Origin: JANQGH01 sp039177555
GTDB lineage: Bacteria > Pseudomonadota > Alphaproteobacteria > DSM-16000 > Inquilinaceae
NCBI GenBank assembly: GCA_039177555.1
Contig: JBCDFV010000013.1
Location: forward strand, 32,738 to 96,737
DNA length: 64,000 bases
Direction: 5' to 3'
A program made the position numbers and the translations under genes. Shown here in pieces: positions 34,784 through 44,478 of the stretch (positions are counted from its first letter, which is position 1; each line of letters starts with the position of its first letter). The notes under the pieces were generated by a model, which worked only from the letters and a program-made list of their open reading frames with translations, was not told the DNA's origin and searched no databases.

Positions 34784-36982
34784 ATGGCTGAAGCGATCAC
34801 GACTGGCCGGGGTCTTGACGGGCCCCGGCCGCGATCCGTCTGGCCGTGGCTTGGCCTCGTGGCGACGTTGCTGCTGCCGTGGTTCGGCACGCCTGACGGG
34901 CTGCTCGCCTTTGCCTGGCTGACCCACCCCTTTGCCAGCCAGAACCCAACCCTGCTCGACGCCGTCATCGGCGGTGCCTGGTGGTGGTTGCCGATGCCCG
35001 TGCTGTTCGTGCTGGCGGCCGCCCTGGACACGACCGACAGGGCCGGAACCGAACGCGCCAAGGGCCTGATTGCCGCCAGCGGCGCGGGGCTGGCGCTGTT
35101 GATCCTGGCCATCGTCGTCGATCCGTATCTGGCGCCCGCCGATGCTGATGGCAGGCCAGCCATGATTGCCCTGGGGCTCGGCACCTTCATCGCGGGCTTC
35201 TGCTTCATCGCAATCCTGGCGCGCGGCCTGGCCCAGCGCGGCGTTATGACGGGCGATGCCTTCGTCATCGGCTCGATCCTGTTCGTCGTCGCGCTGGTCG
35301 CCGTCCTGATCCTCTACCCCTTGTCGGAGGTCTTTCAGGCGGCGATCGTCGATCGCGACGGCACGTTGAGATCGACCGCGATTCTCAACCGGGTCACCAG
35401 CGACGCGGTTTGGGGTCTCGGCTGCCTTTGGGGCACCGCGCCGCAATGCGGCAGTGCCGTCAATTCGCTGTTTCTCGCCATCGTCGTCGGCTGCACCTCG
35501 ACGCTTCTCGGCCTGTCGTTCGCCCTGCTGGTCAGCCGGACCACGCTGCCCGGCCGGCGCAGCCTGCGCATGCTGACCCTGCTGCCGATCGTAACGCCGC
35601 CTTTCGTGGTTGGCCTGGCCCTGATCCTGCTGTTCGGCCGGTCCGGCACGGTGACGCAATTCGTCGCCGACCTGCTGAATGTCCGGCCGACGCGTTGGGT
35701 CTATGGTTTTCCCGGGCTGGTTTTGGCCCAGACCCTGGCCTTCACGCCGCTGTCCTTCCTGGTCCTGATCGGCGTCGTCCAGGGCGTCAGCCCCAGCATG
35801 GAAGAGGCCGCCCAGACCCTGCGGGCCAGCCGCCGGCAGGCGTTCATGACCGTGACCCTGCCGCTGATCAGGCCCGGTTTGGCGTCGGCCTTCTTGCTGG
35901 CGTTCATCGAAAGCCTGGCGGATTTCGGCAATCCGATCGTCATCGGCGGCGGCTATCGCGTGCTGTCGACCGAGATCTTCTTCGCCATAACCGGCGCCCA
36001 GTTCGATCAAGGGCGGGCGGCGGTCCTTGGGCTGCTGTTGCTCAGCTTCACCCTGACCGCGTTTTGCCTGCAGCGCTATTGGGTCGGCAATCGCTCTTAC
36101 GTCACGGTCACCGGCAAGGGCGATGGTGGCGCGCCGCTGACGCTGCCGCGCAGTCTGGCGATCCCGATCGCGGCCATCGCGCTGCCCTGGGCGTTCATCA
36201 CACTGGTGATCTACGGGGTGATCCTGTTCGGTGCCTTCACCGAAATCTGGGGCCGCGACCACAGTCTGACGCTGCGCCATTTCGTGACTGCGTTCAACGT
36301 GGCGCTGACCGACCATGGCATCGTCTGGGCCGGTGGGGCCTGGAACAGCTTCTGGACCACGCTGTGGGTCTCGGCCCTGGCGGCGCCGCTGACGGCCGCG
36401 GTCGGCCTGCTGACCGCCTACATTCTCGCACGGCGACGCTTTCGCCTGCGCGGCGCCTTCGATTTCCTGACGATGTTGAGCTTTGCGACGCCGGGAACGG
36501 TGATCGGCCTGTCCTACGTGATGGCGTTCAACACGCCGCCGATCGAAATGACCGGCACCGCCCTGATCCTGATCCTGTCGTTCCTGTCGCGCAACATGCC
36601 GGTCGGGATCCGCGCCGGCATGGCCGCGATGGCGCAGATCGACCGGTCCCTGGACGAGGCGTCACTCACCCTTGGCGCCAGCACCTTGACGACCCTGCGG
36701 CGGGTCATCATGCCCTTGTTACGGCCAGCCTTGGTCGCCGCGCTGGTCTACAGTTTCGTCAGTGCCGTGACGGCAGTCAGCGCCATCGTCTTCCTGGCCA
36801 GCGCGCGGTATCACTGGGCCACGCATTACATCATCGGCCAGGTCGAAAACGGCCGCTACGGCATTGCGGTGGCCTATTGCGCCGTCTTGATCGTGTTGCT
36901 GATCGCGGTTGTCGGCCTGATCCAATGGGCGGTTGGCGGTGTGCGTATCCGGCGCCGGCCGGCCGCTATCGTGACCGGATGA
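34784..36982 (+). CDS. ABC transporter permease, fused FbpB/AfuB type
   Basis: 732-aa inner-membrane permease with two binding-protein-dependent transport domains in one polypeptide, as in FbpB/AfuB/ThiP. Each has the EAA loop: MEEAAQTLRASRRQAFMTVTLPLIRPG in the first half and LDEASLTLGASTLTTLRRVIMPLLRP in the second. The N-terminal about 180 residues are an extra set of hydrophobic helices (WPWLGLVATLLLPWFGTPDG) not present in the shortest relatives. The stop overlaps the ATPase start by four bases (ATGA). Confidence 0.92.
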   Translation: MAEAITTGRGLDGPRPRSVWPWLGLVATLLLPWFGTPDGLLAFAWLTHPFASQNPTLLDAVIGGAWWWLPMPVLFVLAAALDTTDRAGTERAKGLIAASGAGLALLILAIVVDPYLAPADADGRPAMIALGLGTFIAGFCFIAILARGLAQRGVMTGDAFVIGSILFVVALVAVLILYPLSEVFQAAIVDRDGTLRSTAILNRVTSDAVWGLGCLWGTAPQCGSAVNSLFLAIVVGCTSTLLGLSFALLVSRTTLPGRRSLRMLTLLPIVTPPFVVGLALILLFGRSGTVTQFVADLLNVRPTRWVYGFPGLVLAQTLAFTPLSFLVLIGVVQGVSPSMEEAAQTLRASRRQAFMTVTLPLIRPGLASAFLLAFIESLADFGNPIVIGGGYRVLSTEIFFAITGAQFDQGRAAVLGLLLLSFTLTAFCLQRYWVGNRSYVTVTGKGDGGAPLTLPRSLAIPIAAIALPWAFITLVIYGVILFGAFTEIWGRDHSLTLRHFVTAFNVALTDHGIVWAGGAWNSFWTTLWVSALAAPLTAAVGLLTAYILARRRFRLRGAFDFLTMLSFATPGTVIGLSYVMAFNTPPIEMTGTALILILSFLSRNMPVGIRAGMAAMAQIDRSLDEASLTLGASTLTTLRRVIMPLLRPALVAALVYSFVSAVTAVSAIVFLASARYHWATHYIIGQVENGRYGIAVAYCAVLIVLLIAVVGLIQWAVGGVRIRRRPAAIVTG

Positions 36983-38076
36983 CAACAGGGGTCACCATGT
37001 CCGCTGAGAACGAGTCCAAGACCGCCGACATCGCAGAGGTGCGGTTCGACCGCGTCAGCAAACGCTACGGCGAGGTTGCGGCCGTGGACGCGATCGACCT
37101 CTCCGTGCCGGCGGGCGAACTGCTGACCCTGCTGGGCCCATCGGGCTGCGGCAAGACGACGACCCTGCGCCTGATTGCCGGTCTTGAGTTGGCCACCGAA
37201 GGGGTCGTCTTCATCGGCGGCAAGGACGTTACGCTTTTGTCTGCGGCCCAGCGCAACATCGCCATGGTGTTTCAGTCCTATGCCCTGTTCCCGCATCTGA
37301 CCGTGGCGGAGAATGTCGGCTACGGCCTGCGGGTTTCGGGCACATCGAAACGCGTGGCGTTGGACCGTGCCCGCGCCACGCTGGAGCAGGTGGGCCTTAC
37401 CGGCATGGACGCCAGGCTGCCGTCGGAGCTGTCGGGCGGCCAGCAACAGCGCGTCGCCGTGGCGCGGGCCCTGGTGCTGGAGCCGGAGGTGCTGCTGTTC
37501 GACGAACCGCTGTCGAACCTGGACGCCAAGCTCCGCCGCCAGGTCCGCCAGGACATCCGCGAACTGCAGCAGCGCCTGGGCATCACGACCGTCTATGTCA
37601 CCCACGATCAGGAGGAGGCGCTGGCCGTGTCCGACCGCATCGTGGTCATGGACCATGGGCGGATCGCCCAAATCGGCACACCGCGCGACCTGTATGAGCG
37701 CCCGGCGAACGCCTTCGTCGCGACCTTCATCGGCGATGCGCGCCTGGTGGAAGGTCAGATCACCGCCGTCGAAAACGGCCAAGCGACCCTTCATGTCGGC
37801 CCGGCCGTCATAGAGATCCCAGAGCGCGGCGCCTCTGCAGGGCCGGTCGAGGTCGCGCTCAGGCCGGAGGCGCTGTTCCTGTCCACCGACGGGGTGGCTG
37901 ACGGCTGCGTGCCGGGCGAGGTCACGTCTACCAGCTATCTCGGCAGCGTTGCCGAAGTGATGGCCAAGACCGAGATCGGCGATCTGTTGCTGCAGGTCGA
38001 CCCCGATGCCATGCCGGCGATCGGCGCGCGCATTCAGGTGGGTATCCGCCCGAACCGGATCGCGCTGATCGGGTGA
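36979..38076 (+). CDS. ABC transporter ATP-binding protein (FbpC/PotA-like)
   Basis: 365-aa ATPase with Walker A GPSGCGKTTT, Q-loop VFQSYALFPHLTV, ABC signature LSGGQQQRVAVARAL, Walker B VLLFDEPLSNLDA and H-loop VYVTHDQEEAL, followed by a C-terminal TOBE domain. The start ATG at 36979 overlaps the permease stop; an alternative is the ATG at 36997. Much longer in-frame upstream sequence belongs to the antisense-like reading of the permease and is ignored. It energises the importer above. Confidence 0.93.
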   Translation: MTTGVTMSAENESKTADIAEVRFDRVSKRYGEVAAVDAIDLSVPAGELLTLLGPSGCGKTTTLRLIAGLELATEGVVFIGGKDVTLLSAAQRNIAMVFQSYALFPHLTVAENVGYGLRVSGTSKRVALDRARATLEQVGLTGMDARLPSELSGGQQQRVAVARALVLEPEVLLFDEPLSNLDAKLRRQVRQDIRELQQRLGITTVYVTHDQEEALAVSDRIVVMDHGRIAQIGTPRDLYERPANAFVATFIGDARLVEGQITAVENGQATLHVGPAVIEIPERGASAGPVEVALRPEALFLSTDGVADGCVPGEVTSTSYLGSVAEVMAKTEIGDLLLQVDPDAMPAIGARIQVGIRPNRIALIG

Positions 38077-38150
38077 GCTAACAAGAGATTGCGCCGGACC
38101 CGGTTCTTGGGCGTATCATGGGTTCCCCGCCCACCCCTGCCGAAAGAGCC

Positions 38151-39326
38151 ATGACGACCGTTGACGACCTCGGCGCCCTTCGGCTGCGCCTCGATCTGCA
38201 CGGCGCTGCCGACGGGCCACTGGCGGGCCTGACCTTTGCGGTCAAGGACATGTTCGACGTCGAGGGCTTGGTGACGGGCGGCGGCAATCCCGATTGGCTG
38301 GCGACGCATGAGCCCGCAATCTCGACCGCGTCCTCGGTGAAGGCCTGCCTTGATGCAGGCGCACATCTGATCGGCATCGCGATCGCGGATGAACTGGCCT
38401 TCAGCCCGTTCGGCGAAAATGTGCATTACGGCACACCGCTGAATTCCGCCGCGCCGGACCGCGTTCCGGGCGGGTCGTCCAGCGGCTCGGCATCCGCAAC
38501 GGCAGGCGGGTTGGTCGATTTCGCGCTGGGCACGGATACGGCCGGATCGGTGCGCATTCCCGCCAGCTATTGCGGCGTCTACGGCTTTCGTCCGACCTAT
38601 GGCCGGGTTCCGATCGACGGCGTGCTGCCCCTATCGCCCAGCTTCGACACCGTCGGCTGGTTCGCCCGCGACGCCGACTTGTTGGCCCGCGTCGGCGATG
38701 TCCTTTTGGAGGCGGTTGATGCGGCCAGGCCGATCCGCCGCTTGCTGTGGCTGGATGACGCTTTCGAGTTGGCCGACGACAGTGTGCGGCCGTCCCTTGA
38801 GGCCGCGGCGCGTCGTGTCGAAGCGGCTTTGGTGCCGGCGGAGCACACGGTCTTGGATGAAGGACGCTATGCCGACTGGCTGGCCGCCTACAACGCCCTG
38901 CGCCCGCCGGAGGTCTGGGCCACGTTCGGTGACTGGATCAAAAGCACGAAGCCTCATTTCGGGTCCCGCACGGCGAAGCGTTTTGCGAATGTCGAACGCG
39001 TGGCGACGGCCGATACGACCGATGCGCGCCGGCTACGCGCGAACGTCGAGGCGCAGGTGGCCGACCTGCTGGGCGACGACACCGTGCTGATGCTGCCGAC
39101 CGTACCGACCATCGCGCCGAAGAAAGGGCATGATGACGCGACGGCGGCGGCCTTGCGCGAAAACACCTTCCGGCTGTCCTGCCTGGCACCCTTGCTGGGC
39201 ATGCCGGAAGTGACGCTGCCGTTGGCGACAGCCGACGGCGCCCCGATCGGACTATCCCTGCTTGGCCCCGCCGATGGCGACCGCATGCTGCTCGACGCGG
39301 CGCAGCGGGTTGCGATGGCTCAATGA
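38151..39326 (+). CDS. Amidase (AS family)
   Basis: 391-aa hydrolase of the amidase-signature family, counted from the ATG at 38151; an ATG at 38118 has no ribosome-binding site. The Ser-cisSer-Lys triad is visible: Lys32 (TFAVKDMFD), the cis-Ser in GGSSSGSAS (107-115) and Ser133 in GTDTAGSVRIPAS. Shorter than GatA-type amidases (about 470-490), so more like indole-acetamide/AtzF-type small-substrate amidases. Nothing downstream suggests a pathway; neighbours are an ABC operon and an MFS exporter. Confidence 0.88.
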   Translation: MTTVDDLGALRLRLDLHGAADGPLAGLTFAVKDMFDVEGLVTGGGNPDWLATHEPAISTASSVKACLDAGAHLIGIAIADELAFSPFGENVHYGTPLNSAAPDRVPGGSSSGSASATAGGLVDFALGTDTAGSVRIPASYCGVYGFRPTYGRVPIDGVLPLSPSFDTVGWFARDADLLARVGDVLLEAVDAARPIRRLLWLDDAFELADDSVRPSLEAAARRVEAALVPAEHTVLDEGRYADWLAAYNALRPPEVWATFGDWIKSTKPHFGSRTAKRFANVERVATADTTDARRLRANVEAQVADLLGDDTVLMLPTVPTIAPKKGHDDATAAALRENTFRLSCLAPLLGMPEVTLPLATADGAPIGLSLLGPADGDRMLLDAAQRVAMAQ

Positions 39327-39336
39327 GAGGTTCTCC

Positions 39337-40716
39337 ATGGCACTAATCCGACCAGAAGCCGCTCGCTGGTGGGTACTGGCAGCGATGGCCTGCGTTCTTG
39401 GCCTGACGGTGCTCAACGAGACGGTGATTGGCGTCGCGCTAGACACGATCAGAACCGACCTTTCCATGTCCGTCGTGGCGTCGCACTGGGTGATCAACGC
39501 CTATCTGCTGGCATTCACTTGCCTGGTTGCGTTTGGCGGACGCCTCGGCGACATGATTGGCCTCAGCAAATCATTCTATATTGGCGCGGCGATATTTGCC
39601 GCGGCGGCTGCCGCGTCGGGTCTGGCTCAAAGCGGCACTTGGCTCATTGCCGCGCTCGCGGCACAGGGCGTCGGGGCGGCGATCATCTTCCCGAACTCAA
39701 TCGCCACGATCAGCCGCGCCTTTCCTGGCGAGAATCGAGGGACCGCCTTTGGCATACAGGTCGCGATTGCAGCCTGCTTCATGGCGTGCGGTCCGCTGGT
39801 CGGCGGATTCTTCACCTCGGCGATCTCATGGCGCTGGATATTCTGGATTAACGTACCGTTGATCGCAGCGATCGTCCTGGTGGTACTGATGGCCAACCGA
39901 CAGGATCCAAAGGACGACGGGCCAGCAAAAAAAACCTCATTCGACGGCGGCGGCTTTGTCCTGCTCGTCGTCGGTCTCTCCGCGCTCGTAATCGCGCTGA
40001 TGCAGGGGCAGGAGTGGGGCTGGCTTTCACTACCGATCATCGCTTTGGCCGCCGGTGGTGCCGCGTTGATGATCGCGTTCGTCTTCCTAGAATTGAAGCT
40101 GAAGCAGCCGCTGATCGAGCTTCGCTTGTTGCGCATCAAGACCTTTACCGGCGGCAATCTGATCTTTGCCATGTTCCAATTCGACAAGATGGCAATCTTC
40201 GTTTTCGTGCCGCTGTTCTTGCAGCAGGTGCTGAACCGTTCTGCCATCGAGGCTGGGTTGGGCGTCATTGCTGCTGTCGTTCCGACATTGCTGACCTCGT
40301 ATCTGTCAGGCCGCGCCACGGATCGGTTCGGAGCGAGGCGGCCGCTCCTAATCGCTCTGGTGGTCAATGGGTTAGCCGTATTGGGTATCGCCTATGGCGC
40401 TTACCAGTCGAGTTACGGCTGGATGGTCGGTCCATTGATCTTGTGGGGCATCTCTCTGCCGTTCATGGCAACGCCCTCGCGCAAGGCATTGATGAGCGCT
40501 GCGCCAGAGGACCATCAGGGCGAGGCAAGTGGCGTCAACATCACCATTCAAATGCTGGGCGGTACTGTTGGAATGGCGCTGTGCAGCACGGTCCTGCTGA
40601 TCACCGGGTCTTATGCCATCACGTTTGCGATGACCGGCGTCCTGCTGCTGTTGTCCTTCATCATCGCCTGGGGAATGGTCGAGGTACCGGACCGGCGCGG
40701 TCAAGCGGGGGCGTAG
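39337..40716 (+). CDS. MFS transporter, DHA2 family (14-TM)
   Basis: 459-aa transporter from the ATG at 39337, ten bases after the amidase stop. Hydropathy suggests 14 helices. Motifs: LTVLNETVIGVALDTIRTDL in helix 1, WVINAYLLAFTCLVAFGGRLGD, and a degenerate motif C region in helix 5 (ACFMACGPLVGGFF). DHA2 proteins export drugs, dyes or siderophore-like compounds by proton antiport. GC content is a little lower than that of the amidase. The pair amidase plus exporter could be one transcript; the substrate is unknown. Confidence 0.86.
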   Translation: MALIRPEAARWWVLAAMACVLGLTVLNETVIGVALDTIRTDLSMSVVASHWVINAYLLAFTCLVAFGGRLGDMIGLSKSFYIGAAIFAAAAAASGLAQSGTWLIAALAAQGVGAAIIFPNSIATISRAFPGENRGTAFGIQVAIAACFMACGPLVGGFFTSAISWRWIFWINVPLIAAIVLVVLMANRQDPKDDGPAKKTSFDGGGFVLLVVGLSALVIALMQGQEWGWLSLPIIALAAGGAALMIAFVFLELKLKQPLIELRLLRIKTFTGGNLIFAMFQFDKMAIFVFVPLFLQQVLNRSAIEAGLGVIAAVVPTLLTSYLSGRATDRFGARRPLLIALVVNGLAVLGIAYGAYQSSYGWMVGPLILWGISLPFMATPSRKALMSAAPEDHQGEASGVNITIQMLGGTVGMALCSTVLLITGSYAITFAMTGVLLLLSFIIAWGMVEVPDRRGQAGA

Positions 40717-40733
40717 TTCCAACCGGACATTCG

Positions 40734-42368
40734 CTACAAACGGTCCAGCAGCGGCGTGGGATCAAACCTTCGATCCAGCGCCCCGGCCGTCTGGCCACGG
40801 TCGCCGGCAAGCCTAGCAGCCACGAACGCCTCGGCAACCGCGCTGGGCGCGCCTCGCAGCAAGATCGACGCCTGGAGAAGCAGCGCATATGTCTCCACGA
40901 ACCAGCGCGCTTCACTTTCGTGGAGGTCGCTGGACCAGCGGCTCGTTGGCCGATCCAGCGCAGCGTCATACAGCCCATGACAACCACGGGCGGCTTCTAG
41001 TTCCGCGACGAGGGTCTCCCGCGATTGCGGATCGCGTGCCAGAGTTCTCAAGACATCCAAGCAGATGACGTTGCCCGATCCCTCCCAGATCGAGTTGAGC
41101 GGCGCCTCGCGATAGAGCAGCGGCAGCGGGCTTTCCTCGACATAGCCCGCACCACCCAGACACTCCATGGCCTCGTAGACCAAGGACGGGCAGCGCTTGT
41201 TGGCGCTGTACTTGGCCAAGGCCACGGCCAGGCGGGCAAAGGATCGTTCGGCCTCGTCCGTGGCGCTGGCGTCGAAGGCGCGGGCGACACGCAGGCCCAG
41301 CGCCAGCGCGCCCTGCCAGTCCAGGGACAGGTCGCCGAGGACCGCCATCATCAGCGGCTGGTCGATCAAGCGGCGCTGAAAGGCCGTGCGGTTGCGGCAC
41401 CACCAGGCGGCCTCGGCCAGTGCCGCGCGCATCAGGCCCGCCGGGGCCATCGCCGTGTCAAGCCGCGTGTGGTGCACCATCTCGACGATCGTCTTGACCC
41501 CGGCGCCCTCGTCGCCAAGCCGCTGGGCCCAGGCCCCGTGGTACTCGATCTCCGCCGAGGCGTTGGACCGGTTGCCCAGCTTGTCCTTCAACCGCATCAG
41601 ATGGATGGCGTTGCGCGTGCCGTCCGGCGTCCAGCGCGGCGCCAGGAAGCAGGTGAGGCCGCCCGGGGCCTGCGCGAGGGTCAGGAACGCGTCGGACATG
41701 GGGGCGGAACAGAACCATTTGTGCCCGGTCAGGCGGTAGCCATCGCCGTCCGGTTCGGCGCGGGTCGTGTTCGCCCGAACGTCGGACCCGCCCTGCTTTT
41801 CCGTCATCGCCATGCCCATGGTTGCGCCAGATTTCTCCGCCGCCGGCCGCGACGTTGGATCGTAGGTGCGGGATAGCAGGCGCGGTCGCCACTCCGCCTC
41901 AAGGCCCGGATCGGCGCGAAGCGCGGGCACGGCAGCGTAGGTCATGGTCATCGGACAGCAAACGCCCGGTTCGATCTGCGACATAAGATAGACCATCGCC
42001 GCGTGAGCGACATGGCCGCCCGGGATGTCGCCCGACCAGGCGCGCGCGGCATAGCCGGCAGCGATGCCCCGGCCCAGCAAATCGTGATAGGCCGGATGGT
42101 AGGCGACCTCGTCGATGCGCCGCCCGCCGGCATCAAAGGCGCGCAGTTCCGGCGGGTAGCGATTGGCCAGGCGGCCTTGCTCGCGGGCCTCGGCACGGCC
42201 GATGTCGGCGCCGAACGCGGCCAGGTCGCCCGCATGGCCGTCGGCGCCCTCGCGCGCCACCGCCTCGCGCAGCGGCGCGTCGTCCTGCCAGAGATCAACG
42301 TCGCCGCGCGGCGGCGGCTGGTTGGTCACCTCATGCGTGTCGAGCACGCTGCGCGGATGGCGCGCCAT
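40734..42368 (-). CDS. AidB-like acyl-CoA dehydrogenase family protein
   Basis: 544-aa FAD protein of the AidB/IBR3-type branch. Visible are MTEKQGGSDVRANTT, the flavin-binding YRLTGHKWFCSAPMSDAFLTLA, NASAEIEYHGAWAQRLG and YEAMECLGGAGYVEE-IWEGSGNV, with the C-terminal extension characteristic of AidB. AidB is linked to protection from alkylating damage, with weak isovaleryl-CoA dehydrogenase activity. It is convergent with the DHA2 exporter; no Ada regulator is nearby. Confidence 0.9.
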   Translation of the reverse strand: MARHPRSVLDTHEVTNQPPPRGDVDLWQDDAPLREAVAREGADGHAGDLAAFGADIGRAEAREQGRLANRYPPELRAFDAGGRRIDEVAYHPAYHDLLGRGIAAGYAARAWSGDIPGGHVAHAAMVYLMSQIEPGVCCPMTMTYAAVPALRADPGLEAEWRPRLLSRTYDPTSRPAAEKSGATMGMAMTEKQGGSDVRANTTRAEPDGDGYRLTGHKWFCSAPMSDAFLTLAQAPGGLTCFLAPRWTPDGTRNAIHLMRLKDKLGNRSNASAEIEYHGAWAQRLGDEGAGVKTIVEMVHHTRLDTAMAPAGLMRAALAEAAWWCRNRTAFQRRLIDQPLMMAVLGDLSLDWQGALALGLRVARAFDASATDEAERSFARLAVALAKYSANKRCPSLVYEAMECLGGAGYVEESPLPLLYREAPLNSIWEGSGNVICLDVLRTLARDPQSRETLVAELEAARGCHGLYDAALDRPTSRWSSDLHESEARWFVETYALLLQASILLRGAPSAVAEAFVAARLAGDRGQTAGALDRRFDPTPLLDRL

Positions 42369-42453
42369 GGCGGGCCGCCTCCGTTGCCGTCAGATCCGCC
42401 TCAGTCTGCGCCCTGGTGGCACAGACGCCAAGCAGATGCCGCACGGTTGGGCG

Positions 42454-42909
42454 CTAGAGATACCGGAACGACCAGTAGGCCAGCGATTCCTGGTCCAGCT
42501 CTTCAAGGTCGGCCGTGTCCTGCCACTCGCGGATCAGGCCGAAAAGGCCGCGCCGCTTCGGGTCCATGCTCATCATCTTCTCGTTCATGTGGCGCAGGCG
42601 CCGCACGAGCGTTTTCATGAACTCCGCCGCGCGTTCCGGGTCGTCCTGCAGCGCGCCCGTGAACTCGTCGTACGAGGTGACGGCGCACTTGGTGTCGGTC
42701 TTGGCAACCACGGTCGCGGAGCGCGGGCCGGGGTCGATCAGGCTCATCTCGCCGAAGATTTCGCCCTCGCACAGGGTTCCGAGGCTCTTCTCTTTCTTGC
42801 CCTCGCCAACCTTGATCTCGACCTCTCCTTCCAGGATCTGGAAGGCGGAATCACCCTCCTCGCCCTGCGACAAGATCTTTTCGCCAGCGGTGAATGTCTG
42901 GATGCGCAC
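42454..42909 (-). CDS. Cyclic nucleotide-binding domain protein
   Basis: 151-aa soluble protein. Residues 1-100 form a CNB (cNMP-binding) beta-barrel: QTFTAGEKILSQGEEGDSAF, LEGEVEIKVGEG, then EGEIFGEMSLIDPGPRSATVVA with the phosphate-binding cassette Glu and Arg. A short helical tail follows (FMKTLVRRLRHMNEKMMS), ending with AYWSFRYL; no HTH is seen, so it is not a Crp-type regulator but may sense cAMP/cGMP and act on a partner. The AidB-like gene lies 85 bases downstream of it. Upstream is a 197-base divergent region. Confidence 0.85.
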   Translation of the reverse strand: MRIQTFTAGEKILSQGEEGDSAFQILEGEVEIKVGEGKKEKSLGTLCEGEIFGEMSLIDPGPRSATVVAKTDTKCAVTSYDEFTGALQDDPERAAEFMKTLVRRLRHMNEKMMSMDPKRRGLFGLIREWQDTADLEELDQESLAYWSFRYL

Positions 42910-43106
42910 CGGTCGTACCCCCCGAAATTGAGCGAGAACTGAATGAATGCCGCGCGTCGCGCGATGCCCCGAAATCGCACGCTTTGCCGATCAGGTCCAG
43001 AACATCCGGGCATGACCGATCCGCCGATCGCGCGCGTGCAATCGAAACTTGACCGAAACCGCCTGGCTCGCAACCATCGCGGTCTCATCATCGGGAGATT
43101 CGAACC

Positions 43107-43481
43107 GTGAGCGATACCGCATCGCAACAAAGTGGCGGCCCGTCGGGCTATGTCGAGCCGGGCAAGGACAATGTCCAACTGATCTACATTCTCTACCTGG
43201 TCGGTTTCGTGATCGGCATCACGGTGCTGATCGGCGTGATCATGGCCTACATCAACCGGAGCCAGGCCTCCGGCTGGGCGCAAAGCCATTACACCTACCT
43301 GATCAGAACCTTCTGGATTGGGCTGCTGTACGGCATCGCCAGTTTTCTCCTGGCGTTCATCATCATCGGTTTCGCCACCGCGGTTCTAACGGCCATCTGG
43401 ATGATCATCCGCTGTGTTAAGGGCCTGCAGTTCGCGGGGCGGCGCGACCCGGTGCCCAATCCGGAGACCTGGCTCTGGTAA
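43107..43481 (+). CDS. DUF4870-like small membrane protein
   Basis: 124-aa inner-membrane protein with three hydrophobic helices (IYILYLVGFVIGITVLIGVI; FWIGLLYGIASFLLAFIIIG; AVLTAIWMIIRCVKGLQF) and the YxxP-like N-terminal tail. The helix pattern and KGLQFAGRRDPVPNPETW end resemble DUF4870/YidD-adjacent small proteins of unknown role. GGGAGA at 43092-43097 with nine bases spacing supports the GTG at 43107. Convergent to the GAP-type gene. Confidence 0.75.
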   Translation: MSDTASQQSGGPSGYVEPGKDNVQLIYILYLVGFVIGITVLIGVIMAYINRSQASGWAQSHYTYLIRTFWIGLLYGIASFLLAFIIIGFATAVLTAIWMIIRCVKGLQFAGRRDPVPNPETWLW

Positions 43482-43506
43482 GCGCCGCCGCACAGACCGA
43501 CCGACC

Positions 43507-44214
43507 CTAAACCGGTATCAGTGGCGTGCCCAGGAACCAGCCGATGCCGTCGGCGACAAAGACCAGGCCGAACGCGATCATCAGGAAGATGACGGCACGA
43601 CGGCCCCAGCGGCTGAGAAAACCTCTGGCGCGGTCGAGAAAGGCCTGACTGCGTTCCCCAAACACCAGGCGCAAAACGACGATGCCGATCAGCGGCGCGA
43701 CGAACACGACGTTGTAAAGACCGACCAGCACCACCGACTGAACGGACGACAACCCGCTTCTGATGATCAGATCGATGCCAGCGAGATAGGGCACCGCCCC
43801 TGGTATGCCGACCACGGCCATGACGACGCCGGCGACGAACGCCTCAGCGCCGGTCATCGCGGACGGTGTCGGCTTTTGCTTTTCCTTTTTGCCTCCGCGG
43901 CGTCGTGCCATGCGGATGCCCAGGAAAACAAGCACAAGGCCGACAATGATCTCGAAGATCAGTTCTTCGGCGTTGGGGTGCTGCCAGACGCGCAGTACGT
44001 AGGCATCAATGGCATCAAACGCCTGGCGCAAGCCGAACAGGATCAGCAGGCCGACGACGACGTAAGTCACGAAGATCCCCGAAACCATCGCCAGGCTGCG
44101 GCCGACCGGGTTCGGCCCGCTGAGCAGGATGACCAGCGGCACGATGCACAGCGGAATGATCGACGTGCTGTCCAACAGCGCAATGGGCAGCAGTATGAGG
44201 AAGACACTAAGCAT
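43507..44214 (-). CDS. GAP/Sap-type membrane protein
   Basis: 235-aa protein with six helices, pattern of the GAP (Sap, sulfolipid-addressing) family near the LysE superfamily: LPIALLDSTSIIPLCIVPLVIL, SGPNPVGRSLAMVSGIFVTYVVVGLLILFG, VGLYNVVFVAPLIGIVVL. A charged cytoplasmic loop (RRRGGKKEKQKP) divides it. Members have been tied to lipid or metabolite export; this one is unassigned. It lies 39 bases downstream of tusA in the order DUF423, tusA, GAP, all on the minus strand. Confidence 0.75.
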   Translation of the reverse strand: MLSVFLILLPIALLDSTSIIPLCIVPLVILLSGPNPVGRSLAMVSGIFVTYVVVGLLILFGLRQAFDAIDAYVLRVWQHPNAEELIFEIIVGLVLVFLGIRMARRRGGKKEKQKPTPSAMTGAEAFVAGVVMAVVGIPGAVPYLAGIDLIIRSGLSSVQSVVLVGLYNVVFVAPLIGIVVLRLVFGERSQAFLDRARGFLSRWGRRAVIFLMIAFGLVFVADGIGWFLGTPLIPV

Positions 44215-44253
44215 GGTGCGCGCCCCCTGCGTCCTGGCCAGTCCGCATCACGG

Positions 44254-44478
44254 TCACCCGCGCTTGGCGATCACGAAGCGTGTCACGTCGCCGTCCACCG
44301 TTACGGACAGCAGAAGGTGACCCGTCGCCTCGCAGAAGGCTTCGAAATCCTTGTGCGCGGCGGGGTCGGTGGTCAGCACCTCCAACTGCTCGCCCGCCTG
44401 CATGCCCGTCAACGCCTTGCGCGCCTTCAAGACGGGCATGGGACAGATCAGGCCGGTGGCGTCCAGATGCCGGGTCAT
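44254..44478 (-). CDS. tusA: TusA-family sulfurtransferase
   Basis: 74-aa protein with the TusA core DATGLICPMPVLKARKALTG: the catalytic Cys in the LxCPxP motif carries persulfide for 2-thiouridine and other sulfur relays. The central TTDPAAHKDFEAFCEATGHLLLS is the family's second block. Start ATG 44478 overlaps the DUF423 stop by four bases. In this context it could serve sulfur trafficking in general; the tusBCDE genes are absent here. Confidence 0.9.
   Translation of the reverse strand: MTRHLDATGLICPMPVLKARKALTGMQAGEQLEVLTTDPAAHKDFEAFCEATGHLLLSVTVDGDVTRFVIAKRG

Noticed and set aside
34247..36316. 689-codon open frame on the minus strand
   Set aside because: Antisense to the ABC binding protein and permease and composed largely of Gln, Arg, Asp and Gly; not a real gene.
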